Counted from the stretch's first letter, positions 1 to 11,042 are shown. The stretch: 64,000 bases of DNA from Blumeriella jaapii (GCA_009599575.1 VWND01000012.1:744001-808000); one strand, 5' to 3'. Notes: generated by a model from the sequence alone, not told the origin. Program-made: numbers and translations.

Positions 1-306
1 TTTTGATAGCGAAATTAAATCTTTCGGAAATGCAAATAAAAGATTTTAATACAACGAGCGTAAAAAGTTATAAAAAGGTAAGATTTCGGCCAATAAAACT
101 TGCGTTTATTACAATTTAGTAAAATTTAATATTCGGCCAACCAAGCTTTTTTTAAAATCATATTATAATTTCCGAAATTGATAATTAAAAAAAAAATAAA
201 CGATTGTATTCGATTATTAATAATAAAATTAAAAAGCGTAAAATATATAATTAAATGGCCACGAGCTTTATTATATTCTTTTTAAAAAAAAAAAAGCCGG
301 GAAAAA

Positions 307-520
307 TTAAATTAAAAATTTAAAAAAAAAAAAAAAAGATTTGATTAGCGCCGAATCGATTAACGCATAACCGTTCGCTTTAAAATCGGCGAGCGCTTTT
401 ATTTTGTACGAAAAGCTATTTTTAATAAATATAACGGAAATTGTTAATAAATCGTTATTAAAAAGCTTTCGAACGTTAAAATAACGCATATCGCGCAATA
501 CGTTTAAAAAAAAGGCTTTG
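307..520 (-). pseudogene. Degenerate retroviral-type aspartic protease, A1
   Basis: The piece open at 307-498 carries ALADFKANGYALID, which corresponds to the D-[ST]-G active-site region of retroviral-type aspartic proteases. The Asp survives, but Ser has become Phe and Gly has become Lys, both explained by C-to-T or G-to-A changes. It would mature the Gag-Pol polyprotein but cannot be active. The same region is seen in A2, A3, A4 and A5. Confidence 0.72.
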
Positions 521-649
521 CTTAGGTTTAGGCGTTTTTTCGATTGGCGGAAAAGCTTTTAACTTTTTTATATGCGTTTTGAAAATCGTTTAGAAAAAAG
601 TTTTCGTTTTTATTATTATTATCAAAGGGCGAATCTTCGGCCGGTTCGA

Positions 650-2090
650 CCTCGTTTATATTTATCAGCCTAGGAGGGCTTTTAGATGGAACCGAGGGTC
701 GGCTCGTAAAAGGTCGTGCAGATTGGCTTCGAACTTTTTAATATAAAATAAAAGACGAGCGTTATCGTTGGTCCGATCGGAAAAAAAAAACGCCAGAAGG
801 GGCGTTTTGGCGTGGGGAAGAAGGAAAAACAGCAGAAGGCTGAAAAGGAGCCTGTGAAGCATTTGAACGATTTTCGTACGTACGATTTGACTCGTAGTAC
901 GTTTTGATTAAAAATCTTTCATTTTGATGGGTGGTAGACTTGGTAAAGCGACTCGCGTATAAAATTTGTTTAGCTAATTAATTTTGTTTTTCTTGACGGA
1001 CGGCGGTAAGCTAATTTTTAAAAGTCGTTGTACGCGCTTATTCTAAATGCAGCTTTTTTCGTAAACGCTTTGATATTTTATTACGAAAAGCGTTCCGAAG
1101 CTATTTGTTAATTCGTATTTAAGCGTTCGCTGCGAAAATAAAAAATCGCAAGTAAAATCGTTAAAAGTCGTCGTGCGTATTTATTGCAAGCATTTTAAAT
1201 TCGTTTTCGGTCTTTTAAACGTCGGAAAAATCGGCTAGGAAATCGGCGACCTTTTTTATTAATTCTTCGAAAAATATAAAATCGGAACGGTTTAAAATAC
1301 GCGGAATAAAAAACTTTTTTGCTACGCTTTCGGTTTGATCGAATATATAATTTTTACGAAATCGATCGCTAGCGAAATAATCGTAATAAAATTCGAAATT
1401 GTCGAAAATTTTAGTTTTTCATTAGCGTGCTTTGTAATTTTCGCTATTATTTAGCTTAAACTTAAGATTCGGAACGCGTTTTATACGAGCTAGTCGAAAA
1501 TTAGCAAATAAATAGAAATTATAGCGTTTAAAAGGCGCGCTAGGATTTTGGCCGTTATAAAAAGATTTAAAAAAAATTCGCGAAAAGCGTAAAAGTTAAT
1601 TTGCAGCGTCTGTTAGTTAAAATAAAACGTTGCGAAAAAAAAAAGTAATAAATTCGCGATTAGCAGAAGCACGTTCGATAGATTTTATCAAACGCTTTAA
1701 TTAAAAGGTTTGTCGCAATCGTATAATTTCTAGAAATTATCGTTTACGTTTTTGCGTTTTTTTTAATTAATTTTGCAAAAGTCTTAACTAAATGTTTTCA
1801 GCGCTAAGCTGCAAAAAAAAAGTGGCAGGCGAAATGGTTGTCGCTTTGCCTTTTCTTTTTGTTTTTTTTTTTTCGGAAAAAAAACTGTTTTTCAAAAAAA
1901 AAAGCTTTTGGAAAAGGCTGTTTTTTCGCTGATTAAAAAAAGGGAGATTGAGGTGTAGTAATAGGAGCTGAAAAGCTTTGCTAAGAAAAAGATTGTTAAA
2001 CAGAAGCTATTTTTCGTAAAATGCGGAAATAAGCTTTTTTACGACCGGTCGATCACTTTGGTATAATTCGTAAGGAATTCGAGGAAAAAA
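650..2090 (-). pseudogene. gag: Degenerate gag of A1
   Basis: This reverse-strand stretch is colinear with the gag region of copies A2, A4 and A5. It would encode the Gag capsid-like protein that packages element RNA. Only short open pieces remain, the clearest at 665-862. A Gag-type segment with a Trp-containing HDDFWRFYLR core is seen in other copies, and its counterpart here lies around 1140-1170. Gln and Trp stops break every frame. There is no intact start or stop. Confidence 0.7.
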
Positions 2091-2133
2091 ATAGTTTACG
2101 CCGTCGCTAACGTAAAAAAAAAGTTATTAATAA

Positions 2134-2401
2134 TATAACGATTTAATTAGTCGAAGGGCTGGGAAATCAATCAATTAATCGCCGTATTTATATAGTATAA
2201 AAAACGAGCCTTTGGTTTTGTAATAAAATATTCACTTAGAATTAACAATTGCAGAAGGCAGAGGTTGCTAAAAGAAAAGAGCCTTATATATATGAACAGT
2301 TTCCACAGTTGATGGAGAGACCTATCAGGAGACCAGGGAGCTTGCAACTATACGTAGTTGCTGGGGTGATACGAGAGGTGGCAACAGAGTGAATCGTCAC
2401 A
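2134..2401 (-). repeat. 5' LTR of A1
   Basis: A 268 bp LTR read on the minus strand, beginning TGTGACGATT at 2401 and ending near AATCGTTATA at 2134. It has a single copy of the CAACTA(C/T)ACGTAG core and a TATATATAAG promoter-like box. It is visibly less AT-rich than the interior it flanks. Confidence 0.88.
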
Positions 2402-3500
2402 AAAGCCAAATGCAAAACTTCGTCGCGATTAAGCTTTTCGATGGCCGAGCGAAAAAAACGGAAATTGTTTATATTTTAAAATATGCGAGCCTCGTATTTA
2501 TTTAATATTTGAAAAGAAAAAACGTTGCCGAAAGATTCGTATAGCAAAATCAGTTATATAATATTTATTAAAAATAAAAAGCGTTTTTAATTGTTTTGGT
2601 AATAAAAGTAAAAAAGGCGGAAGCGTTGCTTAATATACTGATTTATTATTTCGATTTGTTTATCGACGTTAAAATTGTACGTAATAATCAATTTAATTTT
2701 AGTTTTTAATATGCGGCAGAATTTCTGCCAAAAGACCGAAACAAACTGAGCTTTTCGGTCCGAAACAATTAAATCCGGCATGCCGAAATAGCGCATTTAA
2801 TAAATCAAAAACAAAACTGCCAGTTTTTTCGCTGTAATAGTTTTATAGCAAAAAATTAACAAAAGCTTTTTGAATAAGCGATTTATTATTACGAAAGCGA
2901 AATCGTAATCATTTTCGTTTAATAAAAACTTCGTAAAATTTATCGTTAAATATTAATAAAATCTGCTGAATATAAGCAAAGGTTTTAAAAAGTCCGGGGT
3001 TTTGTCGCGCTTAGTTTTTATTCGTATGCAACGACAATTCGAAACGTATTGTTATATATCTGCTCTTATAACTTTTTAATAATATTTGCGACCGACCAAA
3101 AGTTTTATTTTTTTTATTTTAGCGTATGCTACGCAAAGCTGTTCGTAAATATATTGGATTAAAAAAATTCGTAATTCGGAAAATTTCAAAAGTATTATTA
3201 ATTTGCTTTGGAAAAACAATTTGTTTTATCGCAATTAATAATTAAAATTATAATTGCGAATTTGCATTCGTTACGTTTCGAAAAAAAAAGAATTTTTATT
3301 AGTTTGCAGCAAATCGTTTATAATTGTATAATTATATATATCGTATGCGATTACGGAAATTGAATCTGCGGATTTTTTTATAAGCATTTTATTTTTTTTA
3401 TTTTCGTTGTTTTTTTCGGAAAAAGTGCCGTCGTTATCGCGCTTATCGAAAGCTATTTTTATAAGCGCTAGCGTAGTTGTGCTTTTAGCAGCTATTTTTT
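2402..3500 (-). pseudogene. Degenerate integrase of B1
   Basis: The open piece at 2587-2796 reads MRYFGMPDLIVSDRKAQF followed by an FWQKFCRIL segment. This is the typical rve-fold integrase stretch around the second catalytic Asp (IVSDR) and the phenylalanine-tryptophan motif after it. The later NxxxDxQxE region reads NVDKQIEIINQYI. It matches the plus-strand copy at 52096-52400 with only RIP-type differences. Integrase would join element DNA to the chromosome. The C-terminal part is cut away by A1. Confidence 0.8.
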
Positions 3501-3659
3501 TTAAAATCTAAGAATTTAATTTATCGTTTAAAAATATTTGCTGTTTTCGAGCCGCTCGCTATCGTGCTTTTAATAAGAAAATATTTTGGTTTTTGCGAAA
3601 AAAAGTATTAACGAGCGTATTAATAATTTCCGACCGGTATATAATTGTAAAATAAAAAT

Positions 3660-4800
3660 CGGCGAAAAACTCGGCCTATCGGGCTTATCGGGCCGAAAAA
3701 TTCTTAATTATTATAAAATATTTTAAAGCGCGGTGATCGGTATATATATATACGTTTTTTTAAGCGTTTAACAGCTCCGGTTTATAATTTTTGAAAAAGT
3801 GAAAAATAGCGAAAAGTTTTTTATCGTAAATCGAATAATTAAATTCGGCGTCGATTATAATTTAAAAAAAAAAACCGACCGAATAATAAAAATCATTTTT
3901 TTGCAATTGCGATAATACGCTAATTATTATTTTATTAGAAAAATCGGTTTTTAAGCGCGTTTGCTTATAAAAGTCGTAATAGCACAGAATAAAAACATTT
4001 AGCAAAGCTTTGCGCAATGCTTTTTATGCGTTTTTTCTTTTTTTTTTCGAATACGAAAAAAACGTTTTTGCTTGTAAAAACAGTAAAAAAGCGGCAAATG
4101 CGGCTGTAGCCGGCTATAAAGCGTTTGTAGAAATTGCAAAAGCTTAAAAAGTTTTGCACGCCTCGTATATTCGTTGTATATTACCAATTTTTAATAATAG
4201 CGATTTTTTCCGGATTTATTTTAATATTTTAAATGCTAATAATAAAACTTAAAAATTTGGTTTTCGTAATATTAAACTTGCATTTTTTAATATTAATTTT
4301 CAGGCCGTGTTTTTTTAAAATCGACAGGATTTTTTTAACGTAAATTTTATATTTTAAATTATTCGCGAAGTAAATAAAAATATCGTTAAAATACGCCGAG
4401 CAAAAATTATTTAAATGTTTTATAAAAATGTTATTAATAAAGCGTTGAAATATAACGGGTTTATTAATAAAACCGAACGAAAAAATTTTATATTTATATA
4501 TATTATATCGGATGCGGAAACTAATCAGTTTTTTAAATTCTTCGGATATCCGGATTCGATTAAATACTTATTAAATATTAATTTTCGTAAATATTTTAGT
4601 TTTAATAATTCGCGTTAGTATTTCGTCGATTAAAAACAAAAAGTAAAAATTTTTTTTCGTAAGATCGTTAAGCTTGCGGTAATCGATATATAAGCGTATA
4701 AAGCCGTTTGATTTTTTGATAAATAAAATCGAAGCGGCGAAAAAAGCATTAAAAGATTTAATAAAGCTTTTGTGCAAATTATCGAAAATATAGCTTTTGA
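3660..4800 (-). pseudogene. Degenerate reverse transcriptase-RNase H of B1
   Basis: The RT fingers and palm are open at 4571-4777 (LFIKKSNGFIRLYIDYRKLN, then FLIDEILTR). The YxDD box at 4382-4393 reads Y-F-N-D, so the first catalytic Asp is Asn. A downstream EKKKKKR/NFYKRFIAGY segment at 3965-4187 and a YDKKLF segment near 3830 mark the RT connection and RNase H. Numerous stops separate the pieces. The enzyme would copy element RNA into DNA, but is dead here. Confidence 0.82.
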
Positions 4801-5779
4801 TTTTTGTAAGCTGTTTATTCGTAAAGCGTTTTTAAATAGTTTTTATAAAAAGCGTATTTTCCGTGGCCAGATATATTATTTTATAATTTATACCGGAGCG
4901 GCGGAAAACGAGCTTATCGTTTTTTTATTTATAAAACAGTTTTTCGAATTTCGAATATTAAATTAAAAAAAGCTTTTTTATAAAAATTACGTTGTCGTCG
5001 TATTTGGCTTGCAAAGCGTCGGGGACGGAAATATTTTTTATTGCCGCGAGCTGTATAACTTTTTCAGATTCGGCGATTTTCGCACGGCGAAAAACGTTTT
5101 TTATTTATATTATATATAAAAGCAATAAACGTGCAATCGTTGAATAATAATAATCCTTTTTTTTTTCGCGGCTCGCATTCGCTTTTCGTAACGTATTTAT
5201 AAAGCGTTAAATATAAAAGCGGAAATACAGCTGATATTACAATTGAAAATAAAAAGGATAACAATTGGCCCGGTTGAAAAAACCGGCTTGGTCGGTTCAG
5301 GGCTGCTAATAAAAAACTTTTTTATTTTATATAAACTGCTTTTAAAGTTTCGCATAAACGTAAAAAATCTATCAGCTTCAAAGCTTAAATAGGTTTTTTT
5401 TAATCGTTGTAAAAATATTAATAAAAATATATAAAGCTTTTATTACGCTATTTCGTTTGTTTGCATCTTTTTAATATAAGCGACTAAGCATTTTAGGCTT
5501 TTTTCGCTGATTAAAATCGACGAACAACTGTTCGTTAAAATAAAAAATAACGGGCATATCGAATAGCTATTTTATTTTGTTTTTTTCTTGGCCATACGCT
5601 TATTTTAAATCGTAATGTTATAAAAATTTACGATTAATAAAAACGTCGGTAAAATCCAGGTTTGTAATTAAAAAAAGAAAATTTATACGACGTCGGTTAA
5701 TCGTAAAAGAAAAAAGAATAGCAAAAGAAATAAACTTTTTCGGTTCGCTATTATAACCGGTGGGTATAATAAGTTTATA

Positions 5780-5900
5780 TAGCCGAATAAAACTTATTCC
5801 GAAACGTTAAGAAAATTAATACGTTAAAAAAGTTTTAATCGCACCGAAAATATTAGCTTCGCTATCGATATATACAAATGTTTTAATATATAATTTATTG
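5780..5900 (-). pseudogene. Protease active-site remnant, B1
   Basis: On the minus strand the codons around 5864-5866 read I-D-S-E-A-N, the position of the D-[ST]-G-A box of a retroviral-type aspartic protease, with Gly changed to Glu by G to A. In B2 the same site reads I-D-N-G-A-N (31701-31715). It sits between the gag zinc knuckle and RT, the usual Ty3/gypsy order. The domain limits are approximate. Confidence 0.6.
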
Positions 5901-6089
5901 CGTATTAATTTTATAAAAATTAAAAACTATCGCTTTTTTATTAAAAAGCGCTAATTAAATTTTAAATCTTTTTATAAATCGAATTTTTTGCTATAATAAA
6001 AGTTTTTACTACGATTTAAAAGTTTTTTAAAAAATCGTTTTGCTTTTCGTCGATAATTATTTCGGCGATTTTGCGATTAAGCTTGGCGT

Positions 6090-7442
6090 CGAAGCAAACG
6101 TTTGCGAAATGGCCGAGCTTGCCGCAATTATAATAAGCGCTAAAAAAACGCGCAGCTAAACGGAAAAAACCGAGGATAACAGAAATAACAATTATACGTT
6201 TGTAAAAATTTTTGCTAAAAAAAAAAAAACTATGCGAACAAAAAAAGCTGGAAAAGTAAAACGTTATAAAGCTTTAAAAATATCGGAAATACGCCTAGAA
6301 TTTTAATTGGCAAAAGCTATAGCAAAAAAAAAATAGCTTATGCGACGAGCAAAAGCTATTTTTTCAGCTCGAATATTGCGTAATTTCTTATTCGCAACAG
6401 CTAAAAATTCGTTTAAAACAATATAATTATTATTTATTTTATATTTTTTTATTCGAAAATCGTATTTAAAAATAAAAATAACTTTTTCGCATATGTTTTT
6501 AAATTAACGGTTTTTAGCAATTTTGCTAATAACCGCGTAACGAATAAATAAAAAACGAAAGTTATTATAAGTTTGATCGTTATTTATATAAAATTTGTTG
6601 TATTATAATTTAACAAACTGAACGCGGTTATAATTAAAAAAGCGCTGATTAAAAATGCGAAAAACGTTTCGGGCCGATTGGGCTTGGTTATAAAACTCGA
6701 GGTTTAAGTATTTCAAAATAATAGTTTTTGCTTTTCTAATAATATATTTAAAATATGTTTTAGCTTGATTTATATTTTATATAAAATTTTTTAAATATTT
6801 TTTAATAAACAGCTTTATATTTATTTTTTATGCGTTATATTTAATCTTTTTTTAATAATCGCTAAAAGCGTAGCGAAAGTATTTAATTTTGGATAGTTCG
6901 ATTCGAAAAATAATTAAATCGAAAACGAAAAAGTAATATTCGGGAATTAATTAGAAATTCGCCGTAAAAGCGCGCGAAGCTCGAAATAAAAAAAAAGCGT
7001 CGCGGGCGATATTAGCGAAAGCTGGAAAACGAGCGGCGGCGATAATTTAAGCGATTATTTAAGCGATCTGAAACTGCTGGGCCGCAATGAATTTTTTAGC
7101 GTTGATAAATATGTTAAATAATCGGTTTAAAAATACTCGTCGGTTTAAAAATATTAAAATATCAGCGTCGTATAATTCGATTTTAAATTCGATAATAAAA
7201 CGAAAAAATCCAGCAAATAACTGTAATTTAATAAAAAAGTCGTAGAATAAAAATTCGCTGCCAGAATCGTCGAAAAAGCTTAAAACGAATGGAAATTCGG
7301 AAGCGCCAAAAGCAAAAGCAAAAAATAGAAATGTTGATTCGAAGCCGAATCGTACGAATTGCGTTCGTTTTCGAATACCGCGTCGATTTATAAAAAAAGC
7401 ATAAGGTATATTAGAAAAAAGCGATTCGAATTGCAAAAGCAA
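6090..7442 (-). pseudogene. gag: Degenerate gag with CCHC zinc knuckle, B1
   Basis: The N-terminal part is open at 7059-7442 (127 codons with SEFPFVLSFFDDSGSE and a charged stretch). The nucleocapsid zinc knuckle at 6094-6135 reads Y-Y-N-C-G-K-L-G-H-F-A-N-V-C, a CX2CX4HX4C motif whose first Cys is Tyr (TGT to TAT). B2 keeps the same Tyr. Gag packages element RNA. The intervening region is full of stops. Confidence 0.75.
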
Positions 7443-7632
7443 ATCGAATTAATAAAAAAAAAAAATTTCAGCTTTTTCTGAAAACAAAATCAGTAAAAGA
7501 AAGTTTTAATTAAAGCATCGATAAATAAACGTCGGTACAAGCGGCCTGAAAAAAGTTCGAGTTGCAAAAGCAAATCGAATTTTTAACCGTAGATACAAAG
7601 CTTTTCAGCGAAAATTGTTTGGTTTTTTTTTA

Positions 7633-7908
7633 TATTATAACTAGCTTAAAGATAATCAAAAGAGTGATATAAACCAAAAAGTACGTATATAAATTAAAAA
7701 AAAAACACCGAGCTAAAATGCTCGGAGTCGCGAATTTTATATATAATAAGTTGCGCTTATGAATCACGTGACTTAGCGCGAGGCCTAATGGCCGAGGTAG
7801 TCCGTGCCCCAAAGCTTAATCCAACACCACCAGCATTCATACCACTGGCAACCATACCACTGGCAACTACCACTGGCAACTACCATTAGCCAGGCCAGGA
7901 TCGTAATA
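7633..7908 (-). repeat. 5' LTR of B1
   Basis: A 276 bp LTR read on the minus strand. It begins TATTACGATCC (from TGTTACG) at 7908 and ends TTATAATA (from CTGTGACA) at 7633. It is longer than the 259 bp B2 LTRs because it has more copies of a 13-bp tandem unit at 7841-7894. It contains a TCACGTGA-type site (7763-7772), a TATATAAAA box and a perfect 6-bp hairpin at 7708-7725 followed by a T-run. Confidence 0.88.
7841..7894 (-). repeat. 13-bp tandem repeat inside the B1 LTR
   Basis: About four copies of a 13-bp unit (plus-strand reading ACCACTGGCAACT) lie side by side, one separated by AT. The number of units differs between the LTRs of B1, B2 and the solo LTR at 19023-19234, so this is a length-variable block at the LTR 5' end. 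Confidence 0.8.
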
Positions 7909-8535
7909 CTAGCTGTGCGATTAACGTAAAAAATTTGGTCAACGATACGAAATACGGAAAAAAAATTAGCTATTTCAACGATAAAAACAGCTGTTTCGAA
8001 AACCGTAGAAAATCGAAGTTTTTTAATTAAAAATCGATAATTAATTTGATTTGCTCGAAAAAAGATTTGCAAGCGCTGAATGCGTTTAAAAAAGTTTTGG
8101 CGGTCGAATTCGCTCGTACGACGTATTAATACGTTAGTCAAAAAGTTGTATTTATTTGGTTTATACGTAATAAGAAAGTTGTAATCGGCGAAAAGCTCGG
8201 CCCAGCGTGCTTATCGAACGTATAAAAATGTAAAAATTATAAAATATTCTAAAGTTTTATAATTAGTAATTATTTTCATTTGATAAACTGAGCTAATTAA
8301 TTTAATACGAAAATTGCCTAGAAATCTTACGATTGCAAGCATTTTTTTATCGTATACGACGTAATTTAGTTTTGCGAAAGCTATAGTTTTGCTGAAATAA
8401 GCGATTAAAAGCCAATCGTTATTATAAAATTGCGAAAATATAAAAGCTATTACCGTCGAAAACGTCAGTTTTTAATATGCAGAAAAGGTTTTGCTTATAA
8501 TATTATAAAACTGATGCAGTAATAAAGGCTAGTAT
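7909..8535 (-). mobile_element. Family A copy A3, distal segment (RNase H-integrase junction)
   Basis: A minus-strand family A fragment lying between B1 and A2. It continues the A3 copy whose other part starts at 15005. A protein piece on the minus strand near 7920-8141 (NQINYRFLIKKLRFSTVFE) matches A2 at 12990-13050. The end at 8531-8535 (AGTAT) is one copy of the target duplicated by A2. The remainder of A3 lies beyond B1, outside the window. Confidence 0.88.
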
Positions 8536-8832
8536 TATAACGACTCACTCTGTTGCCACCTCTCGTGTCACCCCAGCAACTACGTATAGCTGCAAGCTCC
8601 CCAGCAACTACGTATAGCTGCAAGCTCCCTGGTCTTCTGATAGGTCTTCCTATCAACTGTGGAAACTATTCATATATATAAGGCTCTTTTTTCTTAGCAA
8701 CTTCTGCTTTCTGCAATTGTTGATTTTAAATAAATATTTTTGTTACAAAACCAAAAGCTCGTTTTTTATATTATATAAACACGGCGACCAATTGACTGAT
8801 CTTTCAGCTCTTCGACTAATTAAATCGTTATA
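8536..8832 (+). repeat. 5' LTR of A2
   Basis: A 297 bp LTR starting TATAACGACTC (from TGTGACG) and ending ATCGTTATA. It contains a 28-bp direct duplication (8573-8600 and 8601-8628) absent from the other family A LTRs. A TATATATAAGG box follows at about 8665. It retains many CpC and CpT cytosines that are rare in the interior. Confidence 0.9.
8573..8628 (+). repeat. 28-bp tandem duplication in the A2 5' LTR
   Basis: Two adjacent identical 28-bp units, each containing CAACTACGTATAGCTGCAAG. The 3' LTR has the same two units at 14745-14772 and 14773-14800. The other family A LTRs have one unit. Confidence 0.92.
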
Positions 8833-8849
8833 TTATCAACAACTTTTTT

Positions 8850-8871
8850 TTTACGCTAGCGACGGCGTAAA
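8850..8871 (+). other. Palindrome just downstream of the A2 5' LTR
   Basis: TTTACGC and GCGTAAA form a 7-bp inverted repeat around TAGCGACG, about 18 bp after the LTR. It is preserved in the matching position of A1, A4 and A5 with minor changes (for example at the start of the A4 interior). It lies where leader or packaging signals are expected; its function is unknown. Confidence 0.5.
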
Positions 8872-10150
8872 TTATCTTTTCCCTCGAATTTCTCACGAGT
8901 TATATTAAAATAATCGACCGGTCGTAAAAAAACTTATTTCCGTATTTCGCGAAAAATAGCTTCTGTTTAACGATCCCTTTCTTAACAAAGCTTTTCAGCT
9001 TCTGCTATTACATTTTAACCTTCCTCCTTTCAATCAGCGAAAAAGCAGCTTCCCTCAAAAGCTTTTTTTTTTGAAAAACAATCCTCTCTTCGAAAAAAAA
9101 AAAACAAAAGAAAAGGCAAAGCGCCAACCATTTCGCCTGCCATCTTTTTTTTGCAGCCTAGCGCTAAAAGCGTTTAATTAAGACTTTTGCAAAATCAACT
9201 GAAAAAAGCGCAAAAACGTAAACGACAATTTTTAAAAATTATACGATTGCGATAAACTTTTTAATCAAAGCGTTTAATAAAATCTATCGAACGTACCTCT
9301 GTTAATCGCGAATCTGCCGCCCCACTTTTTCGCAACGTTTCATTTCAATTAACAAACGCTGCAAATTAATCTTTACGCTTTTCGCGAACTTTTTTTAAAT
9401 CTCTTTCTGACGGCCAAAACCTTAACGCGCTTTTTAAACGTTATAATTTCTATTTATTTGCTAACTCTCGATTAGCTCGTATAAAGCGCGTTTCGAACCT
9501 TAAGTTTAAGCTAAATAATAATAAAAATTACAAAGCACGCTATTAAAAAACTAAAATTTTCGATAATTTCGAACTTTACCACGATTATTTCGCTAGCGAT
9601 CGATTTCGCAAAAATTATATACTCGATCAAACCGAAAACGTAATAAAAAAGTTTCTGACTTCGCGTATCTTAAACCGTTCCGATCTTATACTTTCCGAAA
9701 AATTAATAAAAGAAGTCGCCGATTTCCTAATTAACTTTTTAAATATTCAAAAAGCGGACGAATTTAAAATGCTTATAATAAATACGCACGACGACTTTTG
9801 GCGATTTTACCTGCGATTTTCCATTTTCGCAGCAAACGCTTAAATACGAACCGATAAACAGCTTCGAAACGCTTTTCGCGATAAAATACCAAAGCGTTTA
9901 CGAAAAAAGCTGTATTTAAAATAAGCGCGTACAACGACTTTTAAAGATTGGCTTACCGCCGTCCGACAAAAAAAACAAAATTAATTAGCCGAGCGAACTT
10001 TATACGCGAATCGCTCTTCCACCAAATTTATTATTCATTAAAATAATAAATTCTTAATTAAAGCGTATTACGAGTTAAATCGTACGTACAAAAATCGTTC
10101 TAATGCTCCACAGGCTTTTTTTCAACCCTTTGTTTTTTCTTTTTCTCTAC

Positions 10151-10182
10151 GCCAAAACGCCCCTTTTGGCGTTTTTTTTTTT
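10151..10182 (+). other. Hairpin followed by a T-run in the gag-protease region of A2
   Basis: CGCCAAAA and TTTTGGCG (10151-10158 and 10165-10172) form an 8-bp perfect stem with loop CGCCCC, followed directly by ten T. The same structure is at 54258-54279 in A5 and, partly mutated, at 791-812 (A1) and 17362-17383 (A3). It resembles a bacterial terminator but lies in eukaryotic retrotransposon coding sequence. Confidence 0.6.
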
Positions 10183-10466
10183 CGATCGGACTAACGACAA
10201 CGCTCGTTTTCTATTTTATATTAAAAAGTTTAAAAAAGCTAATTTGCACGATTTTCTACGGGCCGATCCTCGGTTTTACTTAAAAGCTCTTTTAAGCTGA
10301 TAAATGTAAACGAGATCGAACCGGCCGAAAATTCGTCTTTTAATAATAATAATAAAAACGAAAATCCTTTTTTAAACGATTTTCAAAACGCATACGAAAA
10401 AGTTGAAAGCTTTCTCGCCAATCGGAAAAACGCCCAAGCCTAAGTAAAGCCTTTTTTTTAAGCGTA

Positions 10467-10694
10467 TTGCGCGATATACGTTATTTTAACGTTCGAAAGC
10501 TTTTTAATAGCGATTTATTAACAATTTCCGTTATACTCATTAAAAATAGCTTTTCGTACAAAATAAAAGCGCTCGCCGACTCTAAAACGAACGGTTATAC
10601 GTTAATCGATTCGGCGCTAATTAAGTTTTTTTTTTTTTTTTTTAAAACCTTTGATTTAACTTTTTCCGGCTTTTTTTCTTATAAAAAAATATAA
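10467..10694 (+). pseudogene. Degenerate aspartic protease of A2
   Basis: A 75-codon open piece with ALADSKTNGYTLID at its centre. The catalytic Asp and the Ser of the D-[ST]-G box remain, but Gly is Lys (GGA to AAA). The surrounding hydrophobic-Asp-Ser pattern and the place between gag and RT fit the Ty3/gypsy protease. It is inactive as written. Confidence 0.78.
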
Positions 10695-11042
10695 TAAAGC
10701 TCGTAGCCATTAATTATACATTTTACGCTTTTCAATTTTATTATTAACAACCGAATATAATCGTTTACTTCTTTTTTAATTATTAACTTCGGAAATCATA
10801 ATATAATTTTAGAAAAAGCTTAATTGGCCGAACATTAAATTCTATTAAACTGTAATAAACGCAAGCTTTATTAACCGAAGTCTTATCTTTTCATAGCCTT
10901 TTACGCTCGTTATATTAAAATCTTTTATTTGCATTTCCGAAAGATTTAATTTCGCTATTAAAACGACGCTGTAAAACGTAATAAAAACCTTGATTAATTA
11001 TAACAGATTTACGACGCTATGCGAAGCGCGAAAAGATCGAAT

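Larger units (their letters stand above)
1..2401 (-). mobile_element. Family A Ty3/gypsy LTR retrotransposon, copy A1 (5' part only)
   Basis: This is the 5' half of a family A element on the minus strand: 5' LTR at 2134-2401, then leader, gag and the start of protease, running off the left window edge. It aligns along its whole length, in reverse complement, with the complete copies at 8536-15004, 23318-29746 and 52669-59088. It inserted into the integrase region of B1; the sequence to its right (AAAGCCAAATGC) matches the uninterrupted B2 copy near 52475. The second boundary and second target-site copy lie outside the window. It is heavily RIP-mutated and cannot encode protein. Confidence 0.9.
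2402..7908 (-). mobile_element. Family B Ty3/gypsy retrotransposon, copy B1 (minus strand, 3' part missing)
   Basis: A family B element inserted in A3, reading right to left: 5' LTR 7633-7908, gag with zinc knuckle, protease, RT, RNase H and part of integrase. It stops at 2401 where A1 interrupts it. It is colinear with the nested copy B2 (29752-32139 plus 49474-52663). The right flank CTAGC (7909-7913) is the expected target site in A3; the other end is off the window. All genes are broken by RIP stops. Confidence 0.9.
8840..10310 (+). pseudogene. gag: Degenerate gag of A2
   Basis: The best preserved part runs in one frame from 9556 to the first stop at 9841-9843 and on to about 9987. It contains HDDFWRFYLRFSIFAANA, then (past the stop) a basic DKIPKRLRKKLYLK stretch and FKDWLTAVRQKKQ. 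This is the layout of a retrotransposon Gag capsid domain with its conserved tryptophans. A second open piece at 10103-10300 precedes the protease. Gag would form virus-like particles in the cytoplasm. No Cys-His knuckle was recognised. RIP stops and apparent frame changes make it non-functional. Confidence 0.75.

Noticed and set aside
7059..7442. The longest minus-strand open frames taken as possible host genes
   Set aside because: The 127-codon frame is colinear with gag of B2 on the plus strand and lies between a family B LTR and a zinc knuckle, so it is retrotransposon gag, not a host gene.
7841..7894. CRISPR-like array
   Set aside because: The 13-bp units are directly adjacent with no spacers, and lie inside an LTR.
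10151..10182. Rho-independent terminators (also 59738-59770)
   Set aside because: Hairpin plus T-run matches the bacterial pattern, but all context is eukaryotic LTR retrotransposon sequence.
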